Shown: positions 15,906 through 23,582, numbered from the stretch's first letter. The stretch: DNA of 26,514 nucleotides from CAZROT01 sp964601895 (GCA_964601895.1 CAZROT010000019.1:1-26514), one strand, 5' to 3'. The notes: generated by a model from the letters alone, not told the origin. A program made the numbers and translations.

Positions 15906-16622
15906 ATGACAAAAGATCAATCAACCTATAAAGGTGGCGTAGTGATCATTGGATCTCTCTTTTGGGATCCGGACCGGGAAAATTGGCGAAATAGTAATCT
16001 TCTGCCCGATCGAAAATTATGGATCGCCGTAAAAGCCCCCATCCGGTATGGGCGAGTATCTTCTTCCCGGAAGAATACCTACAGCATGATCTTTTCTACG
16101 GATTGTGATACGGAACACCAACGGGGCGTTGCGAAGTTCGCACCGTTTACCGGACCAGTAACACTGGAAAGACTCCATCAGCAAAGTGTGGCGCTGATCA
16201 ATGCAGAAAAAAATGAAATTGCTGCAAATTATGCTCATTATCACTGGACCTGGGGTACTCTCGGAATAAAACTCAATCCCAAACTTCCGGCATTGAACGT
16301 GAAAGAAATTACAGATAGCTGGAAAGTGAAGTTCGATCCAAGGGATTTAAAGAAAGATGATTATAAACTTGGGCAGGAAAAGAGTGCGCTGGATGATGAA
16401 GGGAATCTGCAAATAGACTGGCCCAAGGAGCTGGATAACTATGACTTTTTTATTGCTACCGCCACTAAGCCAAAAATTGAAACTTATCCGGGTCCTTCAG
16501 ATATTGCCAGCCTGATGATCAGGCAAGATTATAAGGAGTATTTTGAGAATAATAAGGCCTCTGGAATTACAACTGCTTCTGACGGCGAAATAGATAAGTT
16601 TATGCAGAAAAAATCCTCCTAA
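15906..16622 (+). CDS. Unrecognised 238-residue protein, possible gamma-glutamylcyclotransferase-like fold
   Basis: The protein opens with GGVVIIGSLFWDPDRENWR and continues VKAPIRYGRVSSSRKNTYSM. The pattern of a hydrophobic strand, GSL(F/W)WD and a following Arg-rich region recalls the YGSLxWD opening of the gamma-glutamylcyclotransferase/ChaC fold, but the match is short and I would not assign a reaction. The C-terminal half (DDEGNLQIDWPKELDNYDFFIATATKP) shows no further motif. There is no signal peptide and no membrane segment, so it is cytoplasmic. It lies between the Fic gene and the abiE operon in the same direction, with its own 128-bp gap to abiEi. Its place in a toxin-antitoxin island suggests a defence-linked role; nothing more can be supported. 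Confidence 0.75.
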   Translation: MTKDQSTYKGGVVIIGSLFWDPDRENWRNSNLLPDRKLWIAVKAPIRYGRVSSSRKNTYSMIFSTDCDTEHQRGVAKFAPFTGPVTLERLHQQSVALINAEKNEIAANYAHYHWTWGTLGIKLNPKLPALNVKEITDSWKVKFDPRDLKKDDYKLGQEKSALDDEGNLQIDWPKELDNYDFFIATATKPKIETYPGPSDIASLMIRQDYKEYFENNKASGITTASDGEIDKFMQKKSS

Positions 16623-16689
16623 TAGATTCAAGTAGTCCTACTGGCATAAGCGTATAAACTTGTTGATAATTAATATTATATGAATTTAA

Positions 16690-16745
16690 TTGCATGAAAA
16701 TTTATTAAAAATTCATGCAAAATTAAAATTAAAACTATATCTTTG
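16690..16745 (+). promoter_or_regulatory. abiE operon operator and TAnnTTTG promoter box
   Basis: A perfect inverted repeat with 9-bp arms, TTGCATGAA (16690-16698) and TTCATGCAA (16712-16720), stands in AT-rich DNA. Known AbiEi antitoxins repress their own operon by binding inverted repeats, so this is the likely operator. TATCTTTG at 16738-16745 fits the Bacteroidota -7 box and ends only 5 bp before the ATG (16751), so transcription would start at or very near the start codon and the mRNA would be leaderless or nearly so. Confidence 0.6.
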
Positions 16746-16750
16746 AAGAC

Positions 16751-17323
16751 ATGAAACTCGAAACATTAAAAAAGCAGCTCAGACCTGGGGAAGTTTACCG
16801 ACGAGCCGATCTAGAAGCCTGGTCTACTTCAGTGGATCGCCATCTGAAGCAACTGGTGCGGGAAGGCACATTGGAAAAGCTTTCCGGCGGAGTATATTAT
16901 GTTCCTGAAAAAAGTGTTTTCGGCAAAGTTCCGGCCGATGAACAGGAACTGCTCCGGACCTTCCTGAAAGATGATCGGTTCGTGGTTACATCCCCCAGCG
17001 ATTATAATGCGCTTGGTGTGGGGACCACCCAGCTTTATAATGAACGCAGAGTGTACAACCAGAAAAGGCACGGTACCTTCAAACTGGGGAACCGGCGTTT
17101 CCTGTTCGTGCGCAAGCCGAATGTTCCCGCCAAACTGACAAAAGAGTTCCTACTGGTTGATCTTGTCAATAATCTCAATAAACTGGAAGAAGATCAGCCT
17201 GCATTACTGCAACGGGTACAAACGAAAGCAAGGGAAATGAATCAGCGGACCTTAACGAAACTGATCCAGGATTTCGGAACCGTTGGGACGAAGAAGAAGT
17301 TTGCTCACTTATTAAACGATTAG
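16751..17323 (+). CDS. abiEi: AbiEi-family antitoxin (type IV toxin-antitoxin)
   Basis: A 190-residue protein of the AbiEi/DUF6088 type. The N-terminal winged helix is visible as GEVYRRADLEAWSTSVDRHLKQL followed by REGTLEKLSGGVYYVPE, the turn-and-wing pattern of these repressors. The C-terminal part (FVVTSPSDYNALGVGTTQLY, then GNRRFLFVRKP) follows the antitoxin domain. In characterised AbiE systems the antitoxin represses the operon and counteracts the nucleotidyltransferase toxin without stable binding. It is followed one base later by the toxin gene, and an inverted repeat for autoregulation lies 31-61 bp upstream. Confidence 0.85.
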   Translation: MKLETLKKQLRPGEVYRRADLEAWSTSVDRHLKQLVREGTLEKLSGGVYYVPEKSVFGKVPADEQELLRTFLKDDRFVVTSPSDYNALGVGTTQLYNERRVYNQKRHGTFKLGNRRFLFVRKPNVPAKLTKEFLLVDLVNNLNKLEEDQPALLQRVQTKAREMNQRTLTKLIQDFGTVGTKKKFAHLLND

Positions 17324-17324
17324 G

Positions 17325-18281
17325 ATGGCAGCGATTTATTTACATGATCACCCGGAATTTCCAAAATTGCTCAATATTCTCTGGGAGGAAACCGGAATTG
17401 AAAGCGGGCTTATCGAAAAGGATTACTGGATCATGCATTGCTTATATGGGCTTAAGAAACAAGGGTATAAGTTTCAGCTAAAGGGCGGCACATCCCTTTC
17501 GAAAGGCTTCGGTTTGATAGACCGGTTCTCCGAGGATATTGATATGCATATCGATCCTCCCAAAGAACTCGGCATCAATGAAAATCCAAAAAATCAAAAT
17601 GAAAAGAACATATTAAAAAAGAAAGAGTATTATGATCAGCTAGCGCAGGAAATAAAGATAGACGGGATCGTAGAGATAAAAAGAGATACCGACTTTGATG
17701 ATCCTAAACGTTACAATAGCGGAGGAATCCGGCTGTACTATCCCAGGCAAATGCCGCCGATTGAGGATCTTAAGGAAGGAATCCTGCTGGAAGCCGGTTA
17801 TGATACTGTTGCCCCAAATCACCAGGTGACCATCAGTTCCTGGGCTTATGATTATGCCAGCAAAATTCCCGAGATCGAACTGATCGATAATCGTGCGGTT
17901 GACATTCTGTGCTATGATCACCGGTATACATTTGTGGAAAAATTGCAGACCATCGCAACAAAATTCCGCAAGGAAGTGGAGACCGGCGAAATCGCAACCA
18001 ATTACATGCGGCAGTATTATGATGTTTATTCGCTATTGGGGGATAAAGCTGTGCGGGCATTTATCGGTACGAAGGAATATTTCGAGCACAAAGAAAAAAG
18101 ATTTCCAGGACCTGATCTGGAAAAACCAATAAAAGAGAATGAAGCATTTTTGCTTACTGATCCTGAAATAAGAGACAGGTTGAAGAAGAGGTATGAAGCA
18201 AGGAAAGGTTTATACTATAAGGGACAGCCTCCGTTTGAAGAAGTCATGAAAAGGATCGGGGATTTTGTGGGTAGCTTGTAA
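17325..18281 (+). CDS. abiEii: AbiEii nucleotidyltransferase toxin (type IV toxin-antitoxin)
   Basis: A 318-residue member of the AbiEii/AbiGii nucleotidyltransferase family. LIEKDYW at 29-35 is the family's N-terminal block. KGGTSLSK at 53-60 is the nucleotide-binding GG-T motif, and DRFSEDID at 66-73 holds the metal-binding acidic pair. Later, FVEKLQTIATKF and MRQYYDVYSLL correspond to the C-terminal helical motifs. AbiEii/MenT-type enzymes add nucleotides to tRNA and so block translation; phage-triggered abortive infection is known for AbiE. The ATG lies one base after abiEi, and the stop is one base before the next gene, so the three genes are one transcription unit. Confidence 0.9.
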   Translation: MAAIYLHDHPEFPKLLNILWEETGIESGLIEKDYWIMHCLYGLKKQGYKFQLKGGTSLSKGFGLIDRFSEDIDMHIDPPKELGINENPKNQNEKNILKKKEYYDQLAQEIKIDGIVEIKRDTDFDDPKRYNSGGIRLYYPRQMPPIEDLKEGILLEAGYDTVAPNHQVTISSWAYDYASKIPEIELIDNRAVDILCYDHRYTFVEKLQTIATKFRKEVETGEIATNYMRQYYDVYSLLGDKAVRAFIGTKEYFEHKEKRFPGPDLEKPIKENEAFLLTDPEIRDRLKKRYEARKGLYYKGQPPFEEVMKRIGDFVGSL

Positions 18282-18282
18282 A

Positions 18283-19704
18283 ATGGAAGAAAAAAAATAC
18301 CATATAAAGCTGGGCGTCGATGCTGGCTTCCTTGGCCCAGCTTTTTCCGACAAGGTTCTTGGTGAAGCTCTGGAGCAGGGGCTGCAACTCGAAATGGAGC
18401 CTGACCCCTCCAAGTGGACAAAACCATATACGGGTTTGAACGCACCCCATCGTGACAAAGGACTATTCACCATTGAACTGGTATCCACATATCCTGAAAC
18501 CGTTGCCGAAACCATCAGAACTCTATTACCGGGTCTTATAGAAAAATGGGTCTCTTTCTTTACAACTGAGCTGAGTAAGAGTGAACTTGGGTTCGCCAAG
18601 ATGCTTGAACTTCTTCGTCTCAGGCCCGTTTGTGTTTACATTCCTGATACCAAAGACAAGCTTCATTTCACATATGACCTATGGACCGACAAAAATGAAT
18701 TCGTTGATCAGTGGAGCAGCATGTTGGGCTTGATTGAAAAAGTAGCTTCTGAGAATGCGGAAATCCAGGAATGGCTGGATACCATAGCGCGACAGAAAGA
18801 TAGAATGGCTTTCCTTTGTTATGACAAAAGTAGCGTTTCATGGAAACTGATCGATCGCTTAATTGAAGCTTGCGAGATGTTAAGCGCTGATTACCGTAGC
18901 AGGTTAGATGACCCGAGGCTAGGCAAACCCCAGATCGTGTTCAACGAGGATAACTATAATGATTATACCTATTTCGGCGACCAGCAGGAAATGAAACTAA
19001 ATAATCTGCCCCTGATTATACCGCAACCCAATGATATTTCAATGTATGTGCGGCTGGCTGATAAAAATACAGAGCAGGCAAAAGAGTTTTTTGAAAAAGA
19101 ATATGCGGACAAATCCAATCGATATTACCTTCCATTAATTCGAACAGAAGAAGTACTTGAGTATTACAATTATTTCGAGTATATCATGGCGGCTGTTACA
19201 TTCTCATATACTTCTATTGAAACGCTGGCAAATATCTGCATACCCGAAGATTTTATATTTGTGCAAACTGGTGCCGGGAAAAATGAAGGAACTAAAACCT
19301 CTTATTCGAAAAAAGCCATCGAACGGAAGTTTCATCTTCGGGAGAAACTCAGACAGATATTACCTCAATCAATCCAATCACCTGATCCCTGCGCGGAGTC
19401 CTGGTGGAATGACTTCATCGCTCTTGAAGAAATCCGTAATGAAATAATTCACACCAAGCAGCACAAGTCTATTGAAAGATATTCTTCATTTCTTACTTCG
19501 CGGATATTTACACTAATCGAAGTGAATAAAAAGATCATTCGTTTCTACGGTGAATATATCGGCATATTCAATCCCCAGTTGCTGAATGAGTTTCCATTTG
19601 ATTTTGGAACCGATACACTCTGGCCTGCTTTTATGAGTGATGAAGATTTCAAGGATTACTACAACAAATTACATAATCCCTGGAGGCCTGATAAATCACA
19701 ATAG
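18283..19704 (+). CDS. Protein with C-terminal HEPN-like Rx4H motif, third gene of the abiE operon
   Basis: A 473-residue cytoplasmic protein. I chose ATG 18283, one base after abiEii; a TTG at 18265 would overlap abiEii without need. Residues 300-425 are all helical in pattern and contain WWNDFIALEEIRNEIIH, where R385-x4-H390 fits the HEPN ribonuclease signature (Rx4-6H) in its usual place after an acidic helix. SYTSIETLANICIPEDF matches the first helix of large HEPN domains. The first 300 residues match no family I know. The strict coupling to abiEi-abiEii suggests an added effector or regulator of that system. HEPN assignment is from the motif and helix pattern only; RNase activity is not shown. 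Confidence 0.75.
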   Translation: MEEKKYHIKLGVDAGFLGPAFSDKVLGEALEQGLQLEMEPDPSKWTKPYTGLNAPHRDKGLFTIELVSTYPETVAETIRTLLPGLIEKWVSFFTTELSKSELGFAKMLELLRLRPVCVYIPDTKDKLHFTYDLWTDKNEFVDQWSSMLGLIEKVASENAEIQEWLDTIARQKDRMAFLCYDKSSVSWKLIDRLIEACEMLSADYRSRLDDPRLGKPQIVFNEDNYNDYTYFGDQQEMKLNNLPLIIPQPNDISMYVRLADKNTEQAKEFFEKEYADKSNRYYLPLIRTEEVLEYYNYFEYIMAAVTFSYTSIETLANICIPEDFIFVQTGAGKNEGTKTSYSKKAIERKFHLREKLRQILPQSIQSPDPCAESWWNDFIALEEIRNEIIHTKQHKSIERYSSFLTSRIFTLIEVNKKIIRFYGEYIGIFNPQLLNEFPFDFGTDTLWPAFMSDEDFKDYYNKLHNPWRPDKSQ

Positions 19705-20100
19705 AATTTCTATGCAAGTGGTGGTAAAGGAAAGTCCTGGCCGCAATTTTTTTTTGTACGCATATTGCACCTGGTGAACATAGTCGCACTTTATTGTATA
19801 ATTGCGGTCTTCATACCACCCTGCCTCACCCGGCTTTGCATACAGGTATAATACTACAGACCCATTTGTAAAGGAAGCATCGTTCAGCTTCATGATCTGA
19901 AAGCCGTGATCCCTTAGCCATTTCTCCGTTAACAGAATTGGTTGAGCATTGACGGGGTTAATACCTGTCTGCCCTCCTTTTATTTTGACAACAATTTCAT
20001 TGTTATCGATAGTGATTACCTCCACTTCTTCTATGGAATTAAACGGCGGGACAGGGGCTTTAATTCGGTTGCCTACTTGTAGTTCATTTGCTGGTATCAT
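19696..20100 (-). CDS. Phage/ICE-type conserved hypothetical protein
   Basis: A protein of 134 residues starting MIPANELQVGNRI. The family opening ANELRIGN and the closing VHQVQ (usually VHQLQNLYFALTG) mark a small protein often found in Bacteroidota phages and integrative elements, of unknown function. I prefer the ATG at 20100 over one five codons upstream because a TACTTTTG promoter box (20112-20105) lies between them, and ANEL is normally at the very N-terminus. The C-terminus is changed relative to the family: after VHQVQ it reads YAYKKKLRPGLSF. It is convergent with the HEPN-like gene and overlaps its last 9 bases, so no terminator separates them. Confidence 0.7.
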   Translation of the reverse strand: MIPANELQVGNRIKAPVPPFNSIEEVEVITIDNNEIVVKIKGGQTGINPVNAQPILLTEKWLRDHGFQIMKLNDASFTNGSVVLYLYAKPGEAGWYEDRNYTIKCDYVHQVQYAYKKKLRPGLSFTTTCIEILL

Positions 20101-20104
20101 ACTG

Positions 20105-20112
20105 CAAAAGTA
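20105..20112 (-). promoter_or_regulatory. TAnnTTTG promoter box, near-leaderless start
   Basis: Read on the minus strand, TACTTTTG ends four bases (CAGT) before the ATG at 20100. It fits the Bacteroidota -7 consensus and would give an mRNA with almost no 5' leader, the same arrangement as before abiEi. It also decides the start codon of the gene. Confidence 0.45.
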
Positions 20113-20316
20113 CATTCAGGAAATGGAAAGTTGGGTTAAACTAAACGCACTTCGCCCATCATGAACTATGTAATAAATAACCCAACCTATATAAAAAAAA
20201 ATTGGAAAATCATTGACCCTATCGTGAGATCGCATTTCACAAGTTGCTTCTCTATACCTAGTTATGTTCAATTCCAAAATCCCCTCAACACTGCCCCCAC
20301 CACCTACCAGGTTCCT
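20113..20316. other. Intergenic stretch before repeat copy 4
   Basis: Nothing coding is seen. TTGGGTT (about 20132) and AACCCAA (about 20180) form a wide inverted pair, followed by a run of A; it is too loose to call a terminator. The similarity to repeat copy 5 begins at the right edge. Confidence 0.4.
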
Positions 20317-20720
20317 GCCAACACAACATGCAGCAAAATAACCTTCCCATAATTTATCAAATCCTGTTGCCTGTATGGCAATGCCCTTGTCTGCATTCTA
20401 CCAGCAATTTCTCAGGTGTTTCACTTGCTCTCACTAGCTCCCCTGGCCTGCTTTATTAACCTAAATCAACCCGCCAGCCAGCCCTGGGATCAGTTCGGTC
20501 TGAACACCTCCCCTTCTACCTGCATGACGACCGAACAGAAATACTGCTGTTGTTTGGTGGGGGTGGGAAGAAAAAAGCAGGGGAACAAGAAGGTCCGGGG
20601 GCCGTAGCCAAGGCTACCTAATCCCTGCTATTGCACTCCCCAACCCCAAATCCCTTAGTCTACATTTACAGTCAAAAACAAGAAGTCTTAAAAAAGGGAA
20701 AGGCTTCTGGAAAGAAGCCC
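20317..20720 (+). repeat. Dispersed repeat copy 4 (long form)
   Basis: Nearly identical to 25360-25646 from AACATGCAGCAAAATAACC onward, including CTGTATGGCAATGCCC, CTCCCCTGGCCTG, CTGCATGACGACCGAACAGA and the core TGTTGTTTGGTGGGGG at 20548. One base is missing in the core (GCAGGGG where other copies have GCACGGGG). A hairpin GGCTTC-TGGAAA-GAAGCC at 20702-20719 closes the copy, as in copy 1. The left edge is around 20317-20325. On the right, a truncated HEPN gene begins within 15 bases. Confidence 0.9.
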
Positions 20721-20733
20721 TGAACCCAACCCA

Positions 20734-21038
20734 CTGAAAGCCTTTACTACTCTACGCTGCTAGTATTTACCGACTACAAGCCCAAGACGCACAACCTCTG
20801 GAAGCTGCGTGGCAAGGCCAGGCCCTATTCGGAAGAATTGTTTCATTTGTTCAGGGCCGAAACCGACAGGCAGGAAAAGGATCTGTTTGAACTCCTGAAG
20901 CAGTGCTATGTGGATGCCCGCTACCGGGAAGATTTTACGGTTACGGAAGGACATTTAAGAATACTGATTGACAGGGTAACGGCCATGATACCGATTGTAG
21001 AAAAGCTATGCCGGGAAAGGATAGCTTCTTTGGGATGA
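20734..21038 (+). pseudogene. 3' relic of a nucleotidyltransferase-HEPN gene (HEPN part)
   Basis: An open frame without a start codon that encodes the C-terminal 100 residues of the same protein as 22562-23419: SLYYSTLLVFTDYKPKTHNL, WKLRGKARPYSEELFHLFRA, DARYREDF and so on to a TGA at 21036-21038. It shows KPKTHNLW and the ARYREDF element typical of HEPN domains of this group. Everything before the last HEPN helices is gone; similarity starts right after the hairpin of repeat copy 4. An internal ATG at 20838 could in theory start a 66-residue protein. Unlike the longer copy, this one has the TAC codon at the position of the ochre mutation there. Confidence 0.8.
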
Positions 21039-21075
21039 AAGCTACGTTAGAAACCCCTTTGTATTTTAGAATAAA

Positions 21076-21098
21076 GGCAAGCCACTAACGGGTTTGCC
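21076..21098 (-). terminator. Candidate terminator hairpin between convergent genes
   Basis: GGCAAGCC (21076-21083) pairs with GGTTTGCC (21091-21098), eight pairs including one G-U, around a 7-base loop. Read on the minus strand it is followed by TTTATTCT. It overlaps the stop codon of the minus-strand gene ending at 21085 and stands 38 bp after the HEPN relic. Confidence 0.45.
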
Positions 21099-21510
21099 CG
21101 GTTTGTATCTTTCGGGAAAGATCCTCAAGGTGTCGGATAACTATGCCGGATTCCATATCTACGGGGCTGATGAACTTCTTATAGGCTTTTTCCAGCAGTT
21201 CAACAGACCTTAGAAACCTTGTTTTATGTTGTTGAGTTGTAGTGGGGGCAATAGCAGATAAGGATGATAATGCAGTCAGCGTTATCTCAAATTCGCCGAA
21301 AAACCTCCGCACTAAGAAATTTTCATATTCTTCCTGGGAAACTTCATACAGTTGCAAAGCCTCTTCCAGCGAAAAATCGCCATCCTCAACAGTTTTTTCA
21401 ATTACCAGGCATTTGCTGTCAAGCGCAGAACGGCCTTCCAGCAATTCCTCTGCTATGTAGCCTGCATCCCCTTTGTAGGGGCCATTATATGGTTTTTTAG
21501 TTGAAGACAT
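21085..21510 (-). CDS. Small protein, partner of the upstream gene in a two-gene operon
   Basis: A 141-residue, probably cytoplasmic protein beginning MSSTKKPYNGPYKGDAGYIA. I place the start at 21510 because the frame further upstream runs back into the preceding gene and is not protein-like. It overlaps the preceding gene's end by 14 bp, a sign of coupled expression. The middle (DFSLEEALQLYEVSQEEYENFLVR) looks helical and recalls the short sequence-recognition helices of antitoxin-like or prevent-host-death-like proteins, where EAL..Y.VS..EY could be a helix-turn-helix. The rest is unrecognised. The pair has the size and overlap usual for a toxin-antitoxin or toxin-immunity couple, but this is inference from layout only. 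Confidence 0.7.
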   Translation of the reverse strand: MSSTKKPYNGPYKGDAGYIAEELLEGRSALDSKCLVIEKTVEDGDFSLEEALQLYEVSQEEYENFLVRRFFGEFEITLTALSSLSAIAPTTTQQHKTRFLRSVELLEKAYKKFISPVDMESGIVIRHLEDLSRKIQTGQTR

Positions 21511-22228
21511 GGTCAATAAAATTACTGAATTGTTCTTTATCCTGCAAATCCACACTGCCCTGCCAGTTGGAACCAATCAGGACGTTTTTCATAAAAGGAA
21601 GTTCTGCCCATTTGACGATAGGAAAAGCCGTGCCCGTTGGATGCTGGGTGTAATAATTATCATAAATTCTTTTAACTGCTTTAAACTGAATATCAGTTAA
21701 TTGCAAATTTGCATTGTCGAGGATTACATCCATTTCCTTGCGATGCAGTGCTGTAAAATGGCTTTTGGCCCAGGCATAGCCCCCAATATCCAAAGCTGCA
21801 TGAACAAGGATCTTCCGGGCACCCATATTAACATACTGCTGCAGGCATAGCCTGTTCACCTGTTTCCCAATTTTGTTGTTCTGGGCAGGCACAGGGAGTA
21901 TAAGTAAATCATGCGAAACGTGGATATCTCCTGCATCATAGTAGAACGTTCGGCGAAGAGCCAGTTCAAACCCTTCCGTTGAATAATCAATTTCAAGCCG
22001 AGGGGGGCTGTCGTTCAAAATTAATAACCTGTCAGGCGGCTTGGGGCAGTGAGGCAAGAGTAATGTGTCTATGGCCTTTAGGAATAAAAACAGGTTGAAA
22101 TGTGGAAATGCCCTGTTAATAAATTGTTCCGGCGTTTCCGTAGTGTTATTCTCTATCTCAAATCCAATCTTCTTTGCATCTGCTATTTCGGAAGCCGTTA
22201 CTTCATGTTTCTGCGGTGTAACAGACAT
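21497..22228 (-). CDS. Unrecognised 243-residue protein with possible GNAT-like segment
   Basis: The central part reads LILPVPAQNNKIGKQVNRLCLQQYVNMGARKILVHAALDIGGYAWAKSHF. The order of a strand, a GxGK-like turn, a helix, a GARKI strand and a GGYAWAK(x)F block resembles the acetyl-CoA-binding half of GNAT-fold proteins with the ending GYxWARFGF. The N-terminal 100 residues (AIDTLLLPHCPKPPDRLLIL) have no known motif. It is cytoplasmic, with no signal peptide. It is the first gene of a two-gene operon whose second gene overlaps it by 14 bp, placed between two copies of a HEPN gene in the island. GNAT identity is tentative and acetyltransferase activity is not claimed. Confidence 0.7.
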   Translation of the reverse strand: MSVTPQKHEVTASEIADAKKIGFEIENNTTETPEQFINRAFPHFNLFLFLKAIDTLLLPHCPKPPDRLLILNDSPPRLEIDYSTEGFELALRRTFYYDAGDIHVSHDLLILPVPAQNNKIGKQVNRLCLQQYVNMGARKILVHAALDIGGYAWAKSHFTALHRKEMDVILDNANLQLTDIQFKAVKRIYDNYYTQHPTGTAFPIVKWAELPFMKNVLIGSNWQGSVDLQDKEQFSNFIDHVFN

Positions 22229-22540
22229 AATAGGAAAGGTTCAGAATATAAAGCTACCCATTTTCAGATAATTGTCAAATCTCTGCTCACCACATCAAAG
22301 TCGTTACTATCTCGTTTCATCGGAACATTCTCACAAAACAAGGTTATCATCAAATCTTGCTGCCAGTATGGTAAAGCTATTTTAGGCATTCTCTCAGCAA
22401 GTTAAATTAAAAAATGATACCCTCTAGTAACGTCTGCTGTTGAACCTGAAATCTTAGACCTTTACTCTTACGGGCCCTGGAAATCCCCCCAAAATCCGCC
22501 CCCAACTTCCCCAAACAATAGCAATTTTCGTAACACAAAA
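22229..22540. other. Intergenic stretch with possible inverted repeat remnant
   Basis: No gene, RNA or promoter box was recognised in the shared upstream region of two divergent genes. At 22466-22526 the minus strand reads CTATTGTTTGGGGAAG and later GATTTCCAGGGCCC, a faint match in order to the dispersed repeat core (CTATTGTTTGG is exact with copy 3). If real, it is the only copy in inverted orientation. Confidence 0.35.
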
Positions 22541-22561
22541 TTCAGCAGACGCATCCGCAGT

Positions 22562-23419
22562 ATGAAAGAATCCATCAGCCATTTGACGGAAAATAAACAG
22601 CATGAGATCAGGATCATTGCCGAAATCATTAAAGAGGTGGTGAACCCGGAGATGATAATTTTGTTTGGCAGCTACGCCAGGGGCAGTTTTGTGGAAGACC
22701 GCTATATCTCTAATGGCATAAAGTATGAGTATGTCAGCGATTACGATTTCCTGGTGGTGACGAAGAACAACCCCGAAAAAACCTACGAGCAGGAAAGTAA
22801 GATTATGGCGAAAGCAGACCGGTTTGAGCCACCCGTGAACCTGGAAATCCATGATATTGATTACATCAACAAGGGGCTGGAATGGGGTGAATATTTTTGG
22901 GTTGATATAATCACTGAAGGAATTTTAATGTATGATAAAGGCAGTGTAGCTTTTTCCAAACCCCGAATTTTAACCCCTGCTGAACAAAAAGAAAAAGCGC
23001 AAAGATATTTTGACAAGCTCTTTTCTAAAGCTGATACTTTTCTTCAATTTTCAAGAACAGCTCTTACTCAAAAGGTATTTGACATAGCTACTTTCCAACT
23101 ACATCAAGCAGCAGAATGTTTATACTACGTCACACTACTAGTATTTACCGATTAAAAACCAAAAACGCATAATCTCTGGAAACTGCGCAAAAAGGCAAAG
23201 CCTTATTCAGAAGAATTTTTTCATGTGTTTAGAGCAGAAATTGATAAGCAGGAAGAGCATTTGTTTGAACTATTAAAACAGGGCTATGTAGATGCCCGCT
23301 ACCGGGAAGATTTTACCATTACCGAACAGGAATTGACTATACTAATCGAAAGAGTATCATCCATGATACCAATTGTAGAAAGAATCTGTAGTGAGCGAAT
23401 TGTAGATTTGGACAACTAA
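22562..23419 (+). pseudogene. Nucleotidyltransferase-HEPN fusion gene split by one ochre codon
   Basis: A single frame of 286 codons interrupted once by TAA at 23153-23155. The N-terminal half is a minimal nucleotidyltransferase: LFGSYARGS at 35-42, then SDYDFLVV with D60 and D62 as the metal-binding pair. The second half is a HEPN domain (FQLHQAAECLYY, KPKTHNLW, ARYREDF, IVERICSERI). The sister relic at 20734 has TAC (Tyr) where this copy has TAA, with identical codons around it, so this is a recent nonsense mutation. The first 197 residues may still be made; an ATG at 23225 could start the last 64. Fusions of this type are known relatives of MNT-HEPN toxin-antitoxin pairs, in which the nucleotidyltransferase modifies the HEPN RNase. 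Confidence 0.85.
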
Positions 23420-23470
23420 ATAAATTTTGAATTAGTTTATTGACTTGAACCGGCTTTTTTCCTTGAATAC

Positions 23471-23501
23471 CCAATAAGTGAGAAGGCTTCTCACTTATTG
23501 G
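23471..23501 (+). terminator. Perfect 15-bp inverted repeat after the HEPN gene
   Basis: CCAATAAGTGAGAAG (23471-23485) and CTTCTCACTTATTGG (23487-23501) are exact reverse complements around one G. As RNA this folds to a strong stem of 13-14 pairs. It lies 52 bp after the stop and is followed by TCTTCTTATG, not a clean T-run, so termination is likely but an operator or recombination site is not excluded. Confidence 0.55.
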
Positions 23502-23582
23502 TCTTCTTATGTAGAATTGTCAAAAATTGAATACAAACTGAACGCAACTTTTTCGAAAAGTATTGATTGAGGAGTAACTGTA

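Noticed and set aside
18265..18282. TTG start for the HEPN-like gene inside abiEii
   Set aside because: The ATG at 18283 lies one base after the abiEii stop, and the extra six residues add nothing recognisable.
19696..20115. Evidence for a resident prophage
   Set aside because: Only one small phage/ICE-type hypothetical protein is present, with no structural, lysis or integrase genes.
22454..22852. Minus-strand 132-codon frame over the nucleotidyltransferase start
   Set aside because: It is antisense to the GSYARG/DYD nucleotidyltransferase domain, whose motifs are unmistakable.
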